In this document: piece after piece, positions 1-9,400 of the stretch | Layout of the letters: the number at the start of each line of letters is the position of its first letter | Numbering within the stretch: the first letter of the stretch is position 1 | DNA from: Sphingomonas sp. PP-CE-3G-477 | GTDB lineage: Bacteria > Pseudomonadota > Alphaproteobacteria > Sphingomonadales > Sphingomonadaceae | Reading direction: 5' to 3' | DNA: 64,000 bases | Assembly: GCF_003050745.1 (NCBI RefSeq) | Contig: NZ_QAOF01000001.1 | Location: 1-64,000, forward strand | Made by a program: the position numbers and the translations under genes | Notes under the pieces: generated by a model | What the model was told of the DNA's origin: nothing | Seen by the model: the letters and a program-made list of their open reading frames with translations, nothing else | Database searches by the model: none

Positions 1-51
1 GCCCTGCAGGCCGAGCGCCTGCAGCTGGTCGAGGGTGGGATGTATCAGCAT
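1..51 (-). CDS. istB: IS21 helper ATPase IstB, N-terminal fragment (runs off window)
   Basis: Reading leftwards from an ATG at base 51 gives 17 codons up to the window edge, beginning MLIHPTLDQLQALGLQG. This matches the conserved start of IstB-type AAA+ ATPases, which assist the IstA transposase in target selection. The start lies 11 bases after the istA stop, as in intact IS21 elements. Only the N terminus is visible, so integrity of the gene cannot be judged. Confidence 0.75.
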   Translation of the reverse strand, partial: MLIHPTLDQLQALGLQG

Positions 52-62
52 GAGCTATCTCC

Positions 63-550
63 TCAGTGGTAGTATTTGGGGCCACGAATGTTGGGATGGT
101 CGACGCTCACCTCACCGGCCGAGCGGGGACGATGGAGCGGATCTGCGTCGAGCTTCTTCTCGAGGATGGATTTGACGGCGCCGTATTTGCGCGCGCCGAT
201 CTCGAGAGCGCGTAGCGACGCGGCGTCGACACGGATGGCACCGTAAGCGCGTGCCAGCCGGACTATGCCGAGGCAGGAGCGATAGCCCTGCTCGGGATGT
301 GGCCGGTCGCTCAGGATCATCTCGCACAGCATTCGAACGGACGGACCAAGCCGTCCGGCTTCATCGAGCAGGCGCTCGACCGTCCAGTCGCCGTAGCGGC
401 GATGGCTCGAAGGCATATGGTCGTTGATGGTGGTGTGATGGCCGTTGCCGGACCCGCGCATGTGGGACGCGACCCGCTCGCCCCTGAGGAAGATCTCGAC
501 GGTGCGCGCGGTCAGCCGCACCTCGACCTGCGCCCGGGCATGGCGGTAAC
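63..550 (-). pseudogene. istA: IS21 transposase IstA, C-terminal remnant
   Basis: About 160 codons are open on the minus strand and carry the C-terminal signature of IS21 transposases: a segment like VEVRLTARTVEIF, then HMPSSHRRYGDW, then RPHPEQGYRSCLG and a run ending near ARKYGAVKSILEKKLD. The DDE catalytic core and the N-terminal helix-turn-helix are missing. The frame is closed by a TGA at 555-557, immediately upstream of the first recognisable transposase residues. A GTG at 519-521 could serve as a start but would give only the tail, so this is a non-functional relic. Confidence 0.85.
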
Positions 551-1150
551 GGCCTCAATAACCTCATCGGCGGGCGGCCGAACGGCCTTTTCGGAAACGA
601 GGACGAGAAACCTGTATCGTTTCAGTTCGACGCCTCCGAGCACACCCGCGGAGTAGAGATCCGCTTGTCGCTTGGCTGATGCGTACTTTCCCGTCGCGTT
701 GTCCTTGGTACCCTTTTTCCATTCAGTGAGTACGAGACCCTGAACGCCGGCCGTGTCCGCCGCCTCGATCGGTTCGGCGAACACGAGATCGGTCCGTCCG
801 CCGTCCCCGTGGACCTTGAAGGCCTGGATACCATGCCAGAGCAGGTGCACGCCGCCGAGCTTCTCGCATTCGGTCTCCCCGCCTGCTGCAAGGGCGTCCT
901 GCCACTTCCTCTTCACGTCCTTATCGACGACTATCAGCTGCTGCAGATGCCTGAAGGCGAGTTCGGCGGTCGACCTTATCTGCTCCGAATGATCGTTCAT
1001 GCCATGCGTGATCTCGCCGGCGAGGATCATCAGCTTCATCACGAACACGCGTTTCGCAATGAAGTCGGTCCCGTCCCTCGTCGCGGTGAAATCTACCTCG
1101 TTCTGTACCCCGAACTGCTGGATGGCTCGATCAACGTTCTCGGGAAGCAA
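512..1150 (-). pseudogene. Unknown gene with nuclease-like C-terminal region, cut off by the IS21 remnant
   Basis: The ORF gives 212 residues from a TTG at 1150. The last roughly 13 residues are read out of frame through IS21 DNA, so the natural C terminus is lost. Residues about 110-145 contain GRTDLVFAEP and, about 20 residues on, LVLTEWKK. This D...ExK spacing resembles PD-(D/E)xK nuclease folds, but I do not recognise the family. Upstream the same frame is open to about 1393 except for a TGA at 1187-1189, and the stretch before that stop (AGRLEGIERTATIYAGFLR) looks protein-like. The gene may therefore also have a nonsense mutation. Treat it as a broken gene; the nuclease idea is weak inference. 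Confidence 0.5.
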
Positions 1151-1656
1151 TCCGTCGAATGTCTCTCCGAAAGTCTTGATGGCATCTCATGTCGACAGGC
1201 AGCTCGTGAAGATCACCTCATCTGCCCCCGGCATCGACTTCGAGCTCGAGTTCCGGAGAAACCCCGCGTAGATCGTCGCGGTCCTCTCGATTCCCTCGAG
1301 CCTGCCGGCGATCGCGACCCAGGCGGCTTGCGGTGTCGGGCTTGTAATGGTGCTTCCCCTAGGATCTCTTCTGCGATGGCCACCGGCTATCACACGGCGC
1401 TTCAGGCGTCATGGATTCGCTGATGCGCAGCCGGGGCTGGCCACGCTTGCGCGACGCTTCTCGTGCGACCTGCCGTATCGCGCCGTACCGCCATATCACG
1501 GTTTACTCGAACCGAGGTATCGCGTGGTTGGGGACGCCGCTGGCGCGAGACTCGCGATAATACTATGTCTTCGCTGCGGAGACCAACTAGATGATCCTTT
1601 CGACCGGACAGAATGGACACGTAACAGAACCGCGGCGGACGTCGCGGTCCGACCGG

Positions 1657-2253
1657 ATGGCCGGGATCACGAAATACTATGACGACCACGCAGCGAGCTA
1701 CGCGGCGACGACGATGGCGATCGACACCTCGCGGCAGCTCCAACGTCTCGTCGATCTGTTACCGCCGGGCGCGCGCATACTTGACGCGGGATGTGGATCC
1801 GGACGCGATCTCACACAGATGGCGCGGCTCGGGTTCGAGCCCGTAGGGGTGGATGCGTCGGTTGGCCTGGCGCGGATCGCCCGTCGCAATTCGGGATGTC
1901 CGGTGCATGTGGGCGATCTGCGTTCGCTGGCGTTCGAGGACGCGTCGTTCGACGGAGTGTGGGCGATGGCATCGCTTCTTCATATCGAGCGGTCTGAACT
2001 TCCCGATGTCCTATCGTCATTTTCGCATATCCTCCGCCCGGGGGGCGTGATGTTCGCGTCGGTCAAGCGCGGGACGGATGATGTGAGGGACGACACCGGG
2101 CGCTGGTTCACCCTCTATGACGAGGACTCGTGGGCTGATCACCTTCGGGCGGCGGGGCTCCGGGTGATAGAGGTGATAGGCGAGCCTGCTTCTAGGAACG
2201 CCGTCGGTGGCAAGACGGGGCCCGGTTGGATTTCGAGCCTCGCGCGGCGATGA
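1657..2253 (+). CDS. Class I SAM-dependent methyltransferase
   Basis: The 198-residue protein starts MAGITKYYDDHAASY. It shows the Rossmann SAM-binding motif I (ILDAGCGSGRDL), an acidic residue after strand 2 (PVGVDASVGLARIA), a motif with DLRSLAFEDASFDGVWAMASLLHI and a post-core HILRPGGVMFASVK. This is the Methyltransf_11/25 type seen in small-molecule methyltransferases; the substrate cannot be deduced. An in-frame ATG at 1591 would add 22 residues unlike the family, so the start at 1657 is preferred, although no strong ribosome-binding site is visible. Its stop overlaps the start of the next gene (ATGA at 2250), implying translational coupling to a lipoprotein gene. Confidence 0.85.
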   Translation: MAGITKYYDDHAASYAATTMAIDTSRQLQRLVDLLPPGARILDAGCGSGRDLTQMARLGFEPVGVDASVGLARIARRNSGCPVHVGDLRSLAFEDASFDGVWAMASLLHIERSELPDVLSSFSHILRPGGVMFASVKRGTDDVRDDTGRWFTLYDEDSWADHLRAAGLRVIEVIGEPASRNAVGGKTGPGWISSLARR

Positions 2254-3050
2254 CCCGTCCTCACCTGATCGCGTTCATTGGTCTAACTTGGGCGACCATC
2301 ATGTTTGGTGGGTGCGCCTCGCTCGCCACGACGCATGCATCCGATCCGCGCGCGCCGATGACCGCACAGGGCTCTGGCTACGGAGTCGTGGCCGCGGGCT
2401 CCGTCCCGGCAGACGGCAGGTCCGTGCCCAACCCGCTCCTGACGCCGGCCCTCAGCGCGTTGGCCGCCTTGCTAGGCGCGGGCGTCGGCTACTGGTCGAC
2501 GCAGCGGAGCTCACGCGCTGGCATCATCCAGAAGACCAACGAGCTGGAGATCGAATCGATCGATCGGCGCTTGTCGGAGTTCGTCGGACCGTTCATGCAG
2601 CTCAGTGAGGAGAACAAGACGCTCGCGGCGGAGCTGAAACGCGGTCAGACGGTCAGCGACTTCCGCACCCTCACCGCATTGCTGACGCCGGGTTGGCGTG
2701 CCGGACTTTCGAGCGGGGACGCGAGTCTGCTGTCCGTGGTCGTCGACAACGGCGTAGCTCTCCGCAAGCTGCTGATGGAGAACGGCGCGGCCGCCGTCTC
2801 ACCGCAGCTGATTCCGTACTTCAGCAAGGCGAGCACACACTTCCGGTTTCTCGAACTGGCATACAAGGGCAGCCTGGACGAGAACCCGGCAAGGTTCGGG
2901 GATTACGTCTATCCCCGTGAGTTGGACGGCATCATGGCATTGGAACTTGTCCGGTTGCAGACGCGGAGGGAGTTGCTGCGCAGTGCGCCGTACCGTCCGC
3001 ATGGAGCGATGCAGGATCTCGACCTTTCCGATAACCTGGCTAAACCCTGA
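2250..3050 (+). CDS. Putative lipoprotein of unknown function, coupled to the methyltransferase gene
   Basis: The 266-residue product begins MTRPHLIAFIGLTW with a hydrophobic stretch and a Cys at residue 22 (FGGCASLA), resembling a lipoprotein signal although the residue at -3 is a Phe. A second hydrophobic stretch at about 65-85 (SALAALLGAGVGYW) looks like a membrane helix and is followed by a charged, probably helical region (NELEIESIDRRLSEF). No enzymatic motif is seen. The start was chosen because ATG 2250 overlaps the TGA of the methyltransferase (ATGA); an upstream in-frame ATG at 2226 would add eight residues inside that gene. Confidence 0.65.
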   Translation: MTRPHLIAFIGLTWATIMFGGCASLATTHASDPRAPMTAQGSGYGVVAAGSVPADGRSVPNPLLTPALSALAALLGAGVGYWSTQRSSRAGIIQKTNELEIESIDRRLSEFVGPFMQLSEENKTLAAELKRGQTVSDFRTLTALLTPGWRAGLSSGDASLLSVVVDNGVALRKLLMENGAAAVSPQLIPYFSKASTHFRFLELAYKGSLDENPARFGDYVYPRELDGIMALELVRLQTRRELLRSAPYRPHGAMQDLDLSDNLAKP

Positions 3051-3636
3051 GAAAGGATGCTGGTCGAAACGACAGGCCTATGTGAGCGGTTTGAACCGCC
3101 TCGGTCACGCGGACCCTCCGCAGTATCCGGCTAGCTCTTCGCTGCGCTCAAAGGCGTGGCGAGCTACTTGATGCGCATGTCAGTTAAGTCGAACAGCATC
3201 CGTCGTCCGTTCTCGAGCTCGATCAAACAACGTCGGCATTACCAATGGTAAAGAAGCGAACGAGGTGCGTACGACCTCCCTGCGCGACCACGCTGGCCAC
3301 CTATCCGCGAACATGAATCGAACGTGTGGCGACACCAATCTGCCGTATTCGGGTGGAGCGAAATCGGCTGACATAGGAGCGATCGCTGCTACGAAGGGAC
3401 TGTACTGCCTCGACGAGATGCGGACGCGCCTTGGATACGCTCCCGGTCGGATTGACCACGTTCTGGACGAGCGTGAACGGAAGGCGAGTTTCAGGGGGCG
3501 GCAAGGGGTAATGGAATGTAGCTTGATGGGTCGGTGCAGTTGATGCGTCGAGGAAGGCGAATGATCATACTCCTCTCGTTAGGAAGAGAGGGTATTCGAT
3601 AGTAACGGCATCGGTCGTCATCGACACCTTTTAACG
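3051..3636. other. Intergenic stretch without a recognised gene
   Basis: Nothing convincing is coded between the lipoprotein stop and the convergent gene ending at 3637. The short ORFs here (for example 3265-3543 plus) have no recognisable start signal or family motif. The only structure noted is the imperfect hairpin at 3567-3595. Confidence 0.5.
3567..3595 (-). terminator. Possible hairpin terminator downstream of the Rhs immunity genes
   Basis: Bases 3571-3577 pair with 3586-3592 (core CCTCTC with GAGAGG) around an 8-base loop. Three more pairs follow outside a bulge. It lies about 42 bases past the stop of the minus-strand gene ending at 3637. There is no clear U-tract, so termination is only suggested by position. 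Confidence 0.3.
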
Positions 3637-4374
3637 TCAGGCGCATTGTTTGACCGTGAGGAACGCCTGATTACTGTTGTCAAAAAATACATAGACCTGA
3701 GCATCGTCATGCAGAAGGTCACCCAAGTCGAGCTGGCCGATGAAGATCAGCGGCCGGTCTCCCGCAAACATCCATGCCGGTTCTTGAAGCCATTTGGGCG
3801 GCTTCTTCAGAAAGCGAAATTCGTCAGAGATCTTGTTCTTAATCGCTTTAACCCGAGCAGTGCGGCCAAGCGTCGTGGGAATGTTTTCGAGCAGTATGTC
3901 AATGTACGCATCGGGGAGGGAGAGCCATTCTGGTGTGGCGTCCAATACCAATTCGTACCTGTCCAAGGACGTCTGGTCTATGTGATGTTCGACCTCCATG
4001 ACCTTAAGAAACTTTGCAAGAGCGTCCTTTATATTAATGTCAGACACGACGGCAGCCGGATTTTGATTTAATATGTAAAGTAAAAGGTCGCCATCGTTCG
4101 TATATGGCGGAATATCTGTAGCTTGTTCGATGTACGCCTGTAGCTGTTTATCTTTTGTCACCGTGTCGTAGAACGCAGCAATTTTCGTCTTGCCGTCGAG
4201 ATATGACTTGATGTGATCAACTGGTTGCATATGGATCCAGTTCCCATCCAATATGAAAACCTGGTCTACGTCAGAGAAGTAGATAGGCGGATCAGGCGTG
4301 TATTTACCTTCAACGGAGGCTTTTATCTGTTCGATAAGTGGCTCATCGGTAAATTGGTTATAAGCCAAGATCAT
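3637..4374 (-). CDS. Putative immunity protein with DUF1963/YwqG-like C terminus
   Basis: This 245-residue protein has no signal or membrane segment and is probably cytoplasmic. The C-terminal part (PPKWLQEPAWMFAGDRPLI, then FIGQLDLGDLL and AQVYVFFDN) resembles the pattern of DUF1963/YwqG-like domains found in bacterial toxin-immunity loci. The rest is unrecognised. It overlaps the upstream gene by four bases (ATGA at 4371-4374) and is the last gene of the Rhs module. Base composition is visibly AT-richer than the flanking T6SS genes, as is common for horizontally exchanged immunity genes. The immunity role is inferred from position. Confidence 0.6.
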   Translation of the reverse strand: MILAYNQFTDEPLIEQIKASVEGKYTPDPPIYFSDVDQVFILDGNWIHMQPVDHIKSYLDGKTKIAAFYDTVTKDKQLQAYIEQATDIPPYTNDGDLLLYILNQNPAAVVSDINIKDALAKFLKVMEVEHHIDQTSLDRYELVLDATPEWLSLPDAYIDILLENIPTTLGRTARVKAIKNKISDEFRFLKKPPKWLQEPAWMFAGDRPLIFIGQLDLGDLLHDDAQVYVFFDNSNQAFLTVKQCA

Positions 4375-4910
4375 TCGTCCAAGATCAAAAGCATTCGGAA
4401 AAAATCAGAGTAACGGCTTCCGCCGGCTAAGTCTGTGCACTTAGTTAAAGTGTCCTGCTTGTACGTCTCATCGTAGTCATGTTCGAGAACTAGGCCGGAA
4501 ATGTATTTGGCGGAGACCGCTAGAGCCGACAACAAAGAATTTCCATCCTTCGAGCATCTCCAAACCACGTGCCCAGGAACATTATGATCAATCGACACGA
4601 TTTCATCGCTATTCCGATCAATTAGTATAAGATCAGACTCTACCAGCCCAAGAACCCATCCAAACTCCGTAGATTTAGGATGTTCTAATAGGCGAACCAC
4701 GCCGATTTCGACACCGGAAGGGTCGAAACGCGAGAACAGGTCTCGTAGTGTGGGGTCGGGTATTTCACTAGTCCGCTTTTCCATACGGTCAACAACGTCG
4801 TAGCTCAGCAGGAACTGGGAAGCCTCGGTCTCGGATAGGCCGGCTGTGATGAGGTCTTGCACGGATGGCTTGGCCTCGGCGAGAGCCTCTTTAAACGAAA
4901 TTGCATCCAT
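4371..4910 (-). CDS. SUKH-like immunity protein for the displaced Rhs tip
   Basis: The 179-residue cytoplasmic protein has a segment with the look of SUKH (SMI1/KNR4) immunity domains: GWVLGLVESDLILIDRNS, then EIVSIDHN and, after a short gap, SLLSALAVSAKYI. In SUKH proteins this corresponds to the strand-turn-strand around a displayed residue followed by the final helix. It begins 10 bases after the stop of the displaced Rhs tip and is translationally coupled to the next gene (4-base overlap), which suits an antitoxin for the HHH-type nuclease tip. Low G+C supports separate ancestry. Family membership is a pattern match by eye. Confidence 0.6.
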   Translation of the reverse strand: MDAISFKEALAEAKPSVQDLITAGLSETEASQFLLSYDVVDRMEKRTSEIPDPTLRDLFSRFDPSGVEIGVVRLLEHPKSTEFGWVLGLVESDLILIDRNSDEIVSIDHNVPGHVVWRCSKDGNSLLSALAVSAKYISGLVLEHDYDETYKQDTLTKCTDLAGGSRYSDFFRMLLILDE

Positions 4911-4920
4911 TCTGTCACTC

Positions 4921-5855
4921 CTACTGGTTCGGATGAAGGGCTCTGTACCAGGAATGGTGAACTGCTTCGGGAATTGGCGTTGCTATCGGCCCCTGATCAA
5001 TATGATGATGCACGATCCTATTTCCAGTAAAGCCCTGATGTTCGGGGAAATGCTGGGTCCAAGTATCGTTCACCAGCGGAGAGCGACCGGTCTGTATGCG
5101 GGCCGCATTGGACGCGTCGAAATATTCGGGATTGTTCTTTGCGATTTGTCGCCAGAACCAGGGACCGTTGCGAGGGAATCCCGCGGCATTGGTACCCGAG
5201 TTGGCAGGCGCCATGCGCATGTCTATCTGAGCGTTCGGTCGCATGTAGCTCTCGGGTATCGGGCTTGAATCTCCGCATCCGGCAATCCAGACCGATCCAT
5301 CCACCGGAGGGGATCATAAACATACGCACGTGTCTTGAGTCCGCCATCGAGACCGATCGGATCGGGTGACAGGTACTGGCCCGTATCCGGATCGTAGTAC
5401 CGGTGCAAATTGTAGTGAAGCCCGCTTTCGGCGTCTTCCCACTGTCCCAGAAACCGCAAGGCGCAGGACGGCTGATCGTCCGACGCGCGGTTGTCCTCAC
5501 TTCGCGCGTGCAGGAGATCGCGTGCGGTGCGGGCGCGTCCCCAGAGCGTGGCGTCGCATGTCCAGCGTTGGACGCCGTCGGTGTCGAACAACGCCGTCGG
5601 GGTGCCGATCTGGTCGGCCACGACCACCAGCCATTCGCTGTCGCGCGTGGCGTCAGCGAGATCTCGCCCGTCTGCAACGAGCGCTTCCATTGCGAGCGGA
5701 CGAACGCCATCCTTTTCGAATTGCCAACGTTCTATCCGCGTGCTGGGACCGCTGTCGTTGCCGTCACGGCGGTACCATGCTTCGGCGAGCGCCTGCCCTT
5801 GCCAGACATAGTCGATCCAAGCGGTATATAACCTACGCCAATACGGGTCATTCAA
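4921..5855 (-). pseudogene. Displaced (orphan) Rhs core-tail plus alternative toxin tip, frameshifted
   Basis: Two overlapping minus-strand frames make up this unit. Frame 1 (5223-5855) starts with 14 unrelated residues and then copies the end of the Rhs core of the full gene upstream (DYVWQGQALAEAWYRRDG to YYDPDTGQYLSPDPIG and WMDRSGL). Frame 2 (4921-5304) encodes the toxin tip, ending in a His-rich motif (GNRIVHHHIDQGPIATPIP, then HHSWYRALH) that looks like an HNH/EndoVII-type nuclease. The two are not in the same frame: frame 1 reaches a stop at 5223 without entering the tip. As written the tip is not expressed from the core. It has its own immunity-type genes immediately downstream. Confidence 0.75.
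5309..5815. repeat. Direct repeat of the Rhs core end, copy 1 (displaced tip)
   Basis: About 507 bases are nearly identical to 6929-7441 in the full rhs gene. They encode the segment from DYVWQGQALAEAW to YLSPDPIG..DGGL. The two copies differ by scattered substitutions and a small in-frame indel (extra codons at about 7380-7391). Such repeats allow homologous exchange of C-terminal tips. Confidence 0.8.
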
Positions 5856-5904
5856 AGATTATGGAGAACGCGCCGTGGGCATTCTCCCAAACCGATGATG
5901 CACT

Positions 5905-6489
5905 CTAGATTTCACCAAGCAAGAAGCGCATTGCGGCGTTCCCGTACTCGGGACTGATATCGGCCAACACGATGCTTGTCAGAGTATCGCGTGTATCCTG
6001 AGTGATCTCGAAATTGTCGTCGAACAGATTGCTCCCCTTTTCGACGACGAAGTAACGCAGCCATGCCGCCAGCATTTTAAAGAACGCGGGTAGATCGGTT
6101 GCAATCGGAATGTACGACCAATCGCCGTCACCATGGCGCGAATAGCAGATAGTTCCATCGTTTCCGATACTGACCGGATTGGCGGCCCAATCAGCGAGCA
6201 CGTAACGGTCGGAGTCCCAATCGACCGACGCCGCGTTCGTATTGGCGTCGTAGCGGTATCCCGCCTGTCGATCCGGAAGATCCTCCAGCGAATACACGAA
6301 CAACTCTTCGACCGTCCACGGTATCTCAATGCCACCGGGATAACCGGCCGACGCGATATCGTTGGCTAGAGCTTGACCAAAAACCTGCCGATCAAAGTCC
6401 GTTACTTTTTCGTGCGCTTGAAGGCGGATCGCGAGCCCAGCCAGCCCACCGGCTTGGACGAGATCATGTACTGTCTCGGTGTAGTTCAC
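5905..6489 (-). CDS. SUKH-family immunity protein for the full-length Rhs effector
   Basis: The 194-residue cytoplasmic protein sits 9 bases downstream of the rhs stop, the normal position of the cognate immunity gene. Its middle and C-terminal part (DRYVLADWAANPVSIGNDG, then ICYSRHGDGDWSYIPIA and FFKMLAAWL) follows the SUKH/SMI1 pattern of a loop with Pro-Val-x-Ile, an HGxGxW turn and a closing amphipathic helix. SUKH proteins neutralise diverse nuclease toxins by direct binding. The partner here would be the GHH nuclease tip of the adjacent Rhs protein. Confidence 0.75.
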   Translation of the reverse strand: MNYTETVHDLVQAGGLAGLAIRLQAHEKVTDFDRQVFGQALANDIASAGYPGGIEIPWTVEELFVYSLEDLPDRQAGYRYDANTNAASVDWDSDRYVLADWAANPVSIGNDGTICYSRHGDGDWSYIPIATDLPAFFKMLAAWLRYFVVEKGSNLFDDNFEITQDTRDTLTSIVLADISPEYGNAAMRFLLGEI

Positions 6490-6498
6490 ATTACTCTC

Positions 6499-9400
6499 CT
6501 AAACGCATCCTGCGCGGAACCGTCGTATCATTTCCTGACGATCGATAAGGCGTCCGCTGGTGCTATTCTGCCAATTACCACGATGACCCTGATTGCTGTA
6601 AAGATGGTCGTTCGGAAGGTTTGCACGTCCGTTCGACAGAAACCGAATATTACGCGGATCACCTTCCCAAGCAGGGGCGGTTGCAGCGTTATTGATATGG
6701 TGCCCGGTATAGCCGCGGACCCGGCCGGTTTGTAACAGTTCCTGCCGTTGGGCGCTCGTCCAGTTCACCGTTCCGTTTCCTGTTGCGCGGACCAGTCCCT
6801 GTTCCTGAGCCCAAGCCCTCGCGATGCCACTTGAATAGCTCCCGGACTGCGGTGTTAACGTGGGATGGAGGGGATACGTGACGGTGCCGGGCGCGTCTGA
6901 AAGCCCCTCCGGATCGATCCAGGCCATCGGATCGGACACATACGCATGGGTCCGCAAGCCGCCGTCTATGCCGATCGGATCGGGCGATAGATACTGGCCA
7001 GTGTCGGGATCATAATAGCGGTTCAGATTATAGTGCAGCCCGCTTTCGGCGTCTTCCCACTGTCCCGGAAACCGCAGTGCGCAGGACGGCTGATCGTCTG
7101 ACGCGCGCTCGTCCTCGCTTCGCGCGCGCATAAGATCGCGTGCGGTGCGGGCGCGTCCCCAGAGCGTGGCGTCGCATGTCCAGCGTTGGGCGCCGCCGGT
7201 GTCGAACAACGCCGTCGGGGTGCCGATCTGGTCGGCCACGACCACCAGCCATTCGCTGTCCAGCGTGGCGGCGGCGAGATCCCGCCCGCTGGCAACGACC
7301 GCCTCCCTCGCGAGCGGGCGAACGCCATCCGGTTCGAAATGCCAACGTTCTATCCGCGTGCTGGGACCGCTGTCGTCGCCGTCGCTGTCGCCGTCACGGC
7401 GGTACCATGCTTCGGCGAGCGCCTGTCCCTGCCAGACGTAGTCGACTCGCCGGCGATCGGGCGCGCCCAGCAGGAGCTTGCCGACGCGACGTCCGAACGC
7501 GTCGTAGGTGTAGCGCCACCGCGCGCCTTCCGGCGTCTCCAGCCCGACCATTCGATCGAAGCCGTCCCAGCGATACCGCCAACGCCGCGGCCGGAACCCA
7601 TCCTGGGTCAGCACGCGCTCGACCATCCGGCCGCGGGCGTCGTACCTGAATCGATTGGGGCCGGCCTCGACCACGCAGTCGCGCCAGTATCGCTGTTCGC
7701 CCGCCAGGCCTTCGGCAAGGTTCATCAACGCGTCGTAGCGATAGGTTTCGTTGTGGCCTGGCCGTTCGACCGCGACCGCCTGGTCGCGCAGGTCATAGCC
7801 ATACCGCGTCTCGCCGGTCCTGCCTTCGGCCGAACCGGAATCGGCTATACCAGTCAGCCTCCCGGCGTGATCCCAGTCATACCGGCGAACCAGCGCGTCG
7901 GGACGCTGCCCCTTCGCCGAAAAGACTGCGACGCCGCCGGCGCGCTGTTCCTCGAGTCGCCCGGAAGGATCGTAGCTCTGACGGAGCTGGAACGCGGTGC
8001 GCTGGCCGATCGCGAGGACCTCGCGCAGTGTCTCCAGTCCACTTGCATCGTGGCCGAACCGAAGGGCGTGGCCGTTGCTTTCGTATCGCTTGAGCAGCCC
8101 GTAATCGTCAAAGGTCAGCGCGGTGTCGCCACTCGGGCTCGACCGGCCGATGCAACGACCGGCGGCGTCGTAGCGATAGGTGATCGCGGTGCCGTTCTGC
8201 TCTTCGGCGACCAGTCGGCCATGGGTGTCGTAGCGCAGCGTCACGTCGGCGATGCGGCTCGGCACGCCATCGGCCAGATGCCAGGTGCTGGCGCCGACCA
8301 GCCGATCCTGGTCGTCGTACCGATACGAGATCGCATCGTCGCCGGCGGTGACCCGCATGATGCGGTCGCGCTCGTCCCAATCGAAATGCTGCTCGGTGGC
8401 GTCGGGCATGCGCTTCGCCTGGATCCGACCGAGGCTGTCGCGGTGGTACAGCGTCTCGCGCCCCGCCCAATCAACCTGCGCGGCGAGCCGGCCGGCGGGA
8501 TCATAGCGGAACTGCCAATGCTGTCCCAACGCGTCGGTGATGCTGGCGAGCCGACCCGCCGTGTCGTAGCCGAACTGGGTGACTGCGCCGAGCGGGTCGA
8601 TGACGCGGCGCAGCGTATCGAACGCGCCGTGCACGAACCGCGTTGTCTGTCCGTCACTCCTGATACGCGCGGCGATCAGCCCTTCGCGGTCATAGGCGAA
8701 CCGGGTCTCGGCGCCATCGGGGCCGCGCGCGCCGCTTACCGCACCGCGGGGATTGTCGGGGCCGCGGACGTGGCTCCAGGCATGGCTCCGTCCGGCGGGA
8801 TCGCGTGCATGGAGTAGCCGCCCCATCCGGTCCCAGTCGTAGCGCGTGACGCGGTCGCCGGGGGCCTGCTGAGCGATCGGACGGCCGGCGCCGTCATTGT
8901 CCCATGTGGTCTCGCCGTATCCTGCTGCCTTCTCCGCCACGAGCGCTCCGCGCCCGTCGTACTGCGCCGTCCCCGACCCGCCGTCCGCGCTCTTCCAGGC
9001 GACGATGTTTCCTTGTGCGTCCCGGGTCCAACTGGCGCTGCCTTCGATACCTGTGAACTGGACCAGCGCACCCCAGCGGTCGTAGCGCCATCCGGCGGTG
9101 CGACCGCTCCAGTCGGTCTGCGCGATGAGCCGGCCGTCGCCGTCGTAGGCGAAGCGGGTCTCGCGGCCGGCTGGGTCGATCCGCCGCTGCAGGCGTTCGA
9201 GCGCGTCCCATTCGCTCACGGTCACCGCACCCAGCGGGTCCGTCTCCTCCGTGACGAGGTTGTTCTGATCATAGCGAACGCTGGTGGCCGCGCCTGTCGC
9301 GTCGATGTAGCGCGACCGGCGCTCTTGGGGAAAATACAGGAAGCGGTCGTTAAACATCCCGTCGCCGGTGCGTGTCCCGACGACGCGCCCCGCTGCGTCG

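Larger units (their letters stand above)
1..550 (-). mobile_element. IS21-family element, truncated remnant
   Basis: The minus strand shows the 3' end of an istA-type transposase followed 11 bases later by the start of an istB-type helper, the characteristic IS21 gene order. IstA homology begins abruptly near base 550, where the frame runs into a TGA (555-557) and into the reading frame of an unrelated gene. The element has therefore lost its left (istA 5') part, and the junction marks an old insertion or deletion boundary. The other end lies outside the window, so terminal repeats and target duplication cannot be seen. Confidence 0.8.

Noticed and set aside
7186..8817. 543-aa plus-strand ORF opposite rhs
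   Set aside because: Antisense to the YD-repeat region with no motif; rhs is clearly coding.
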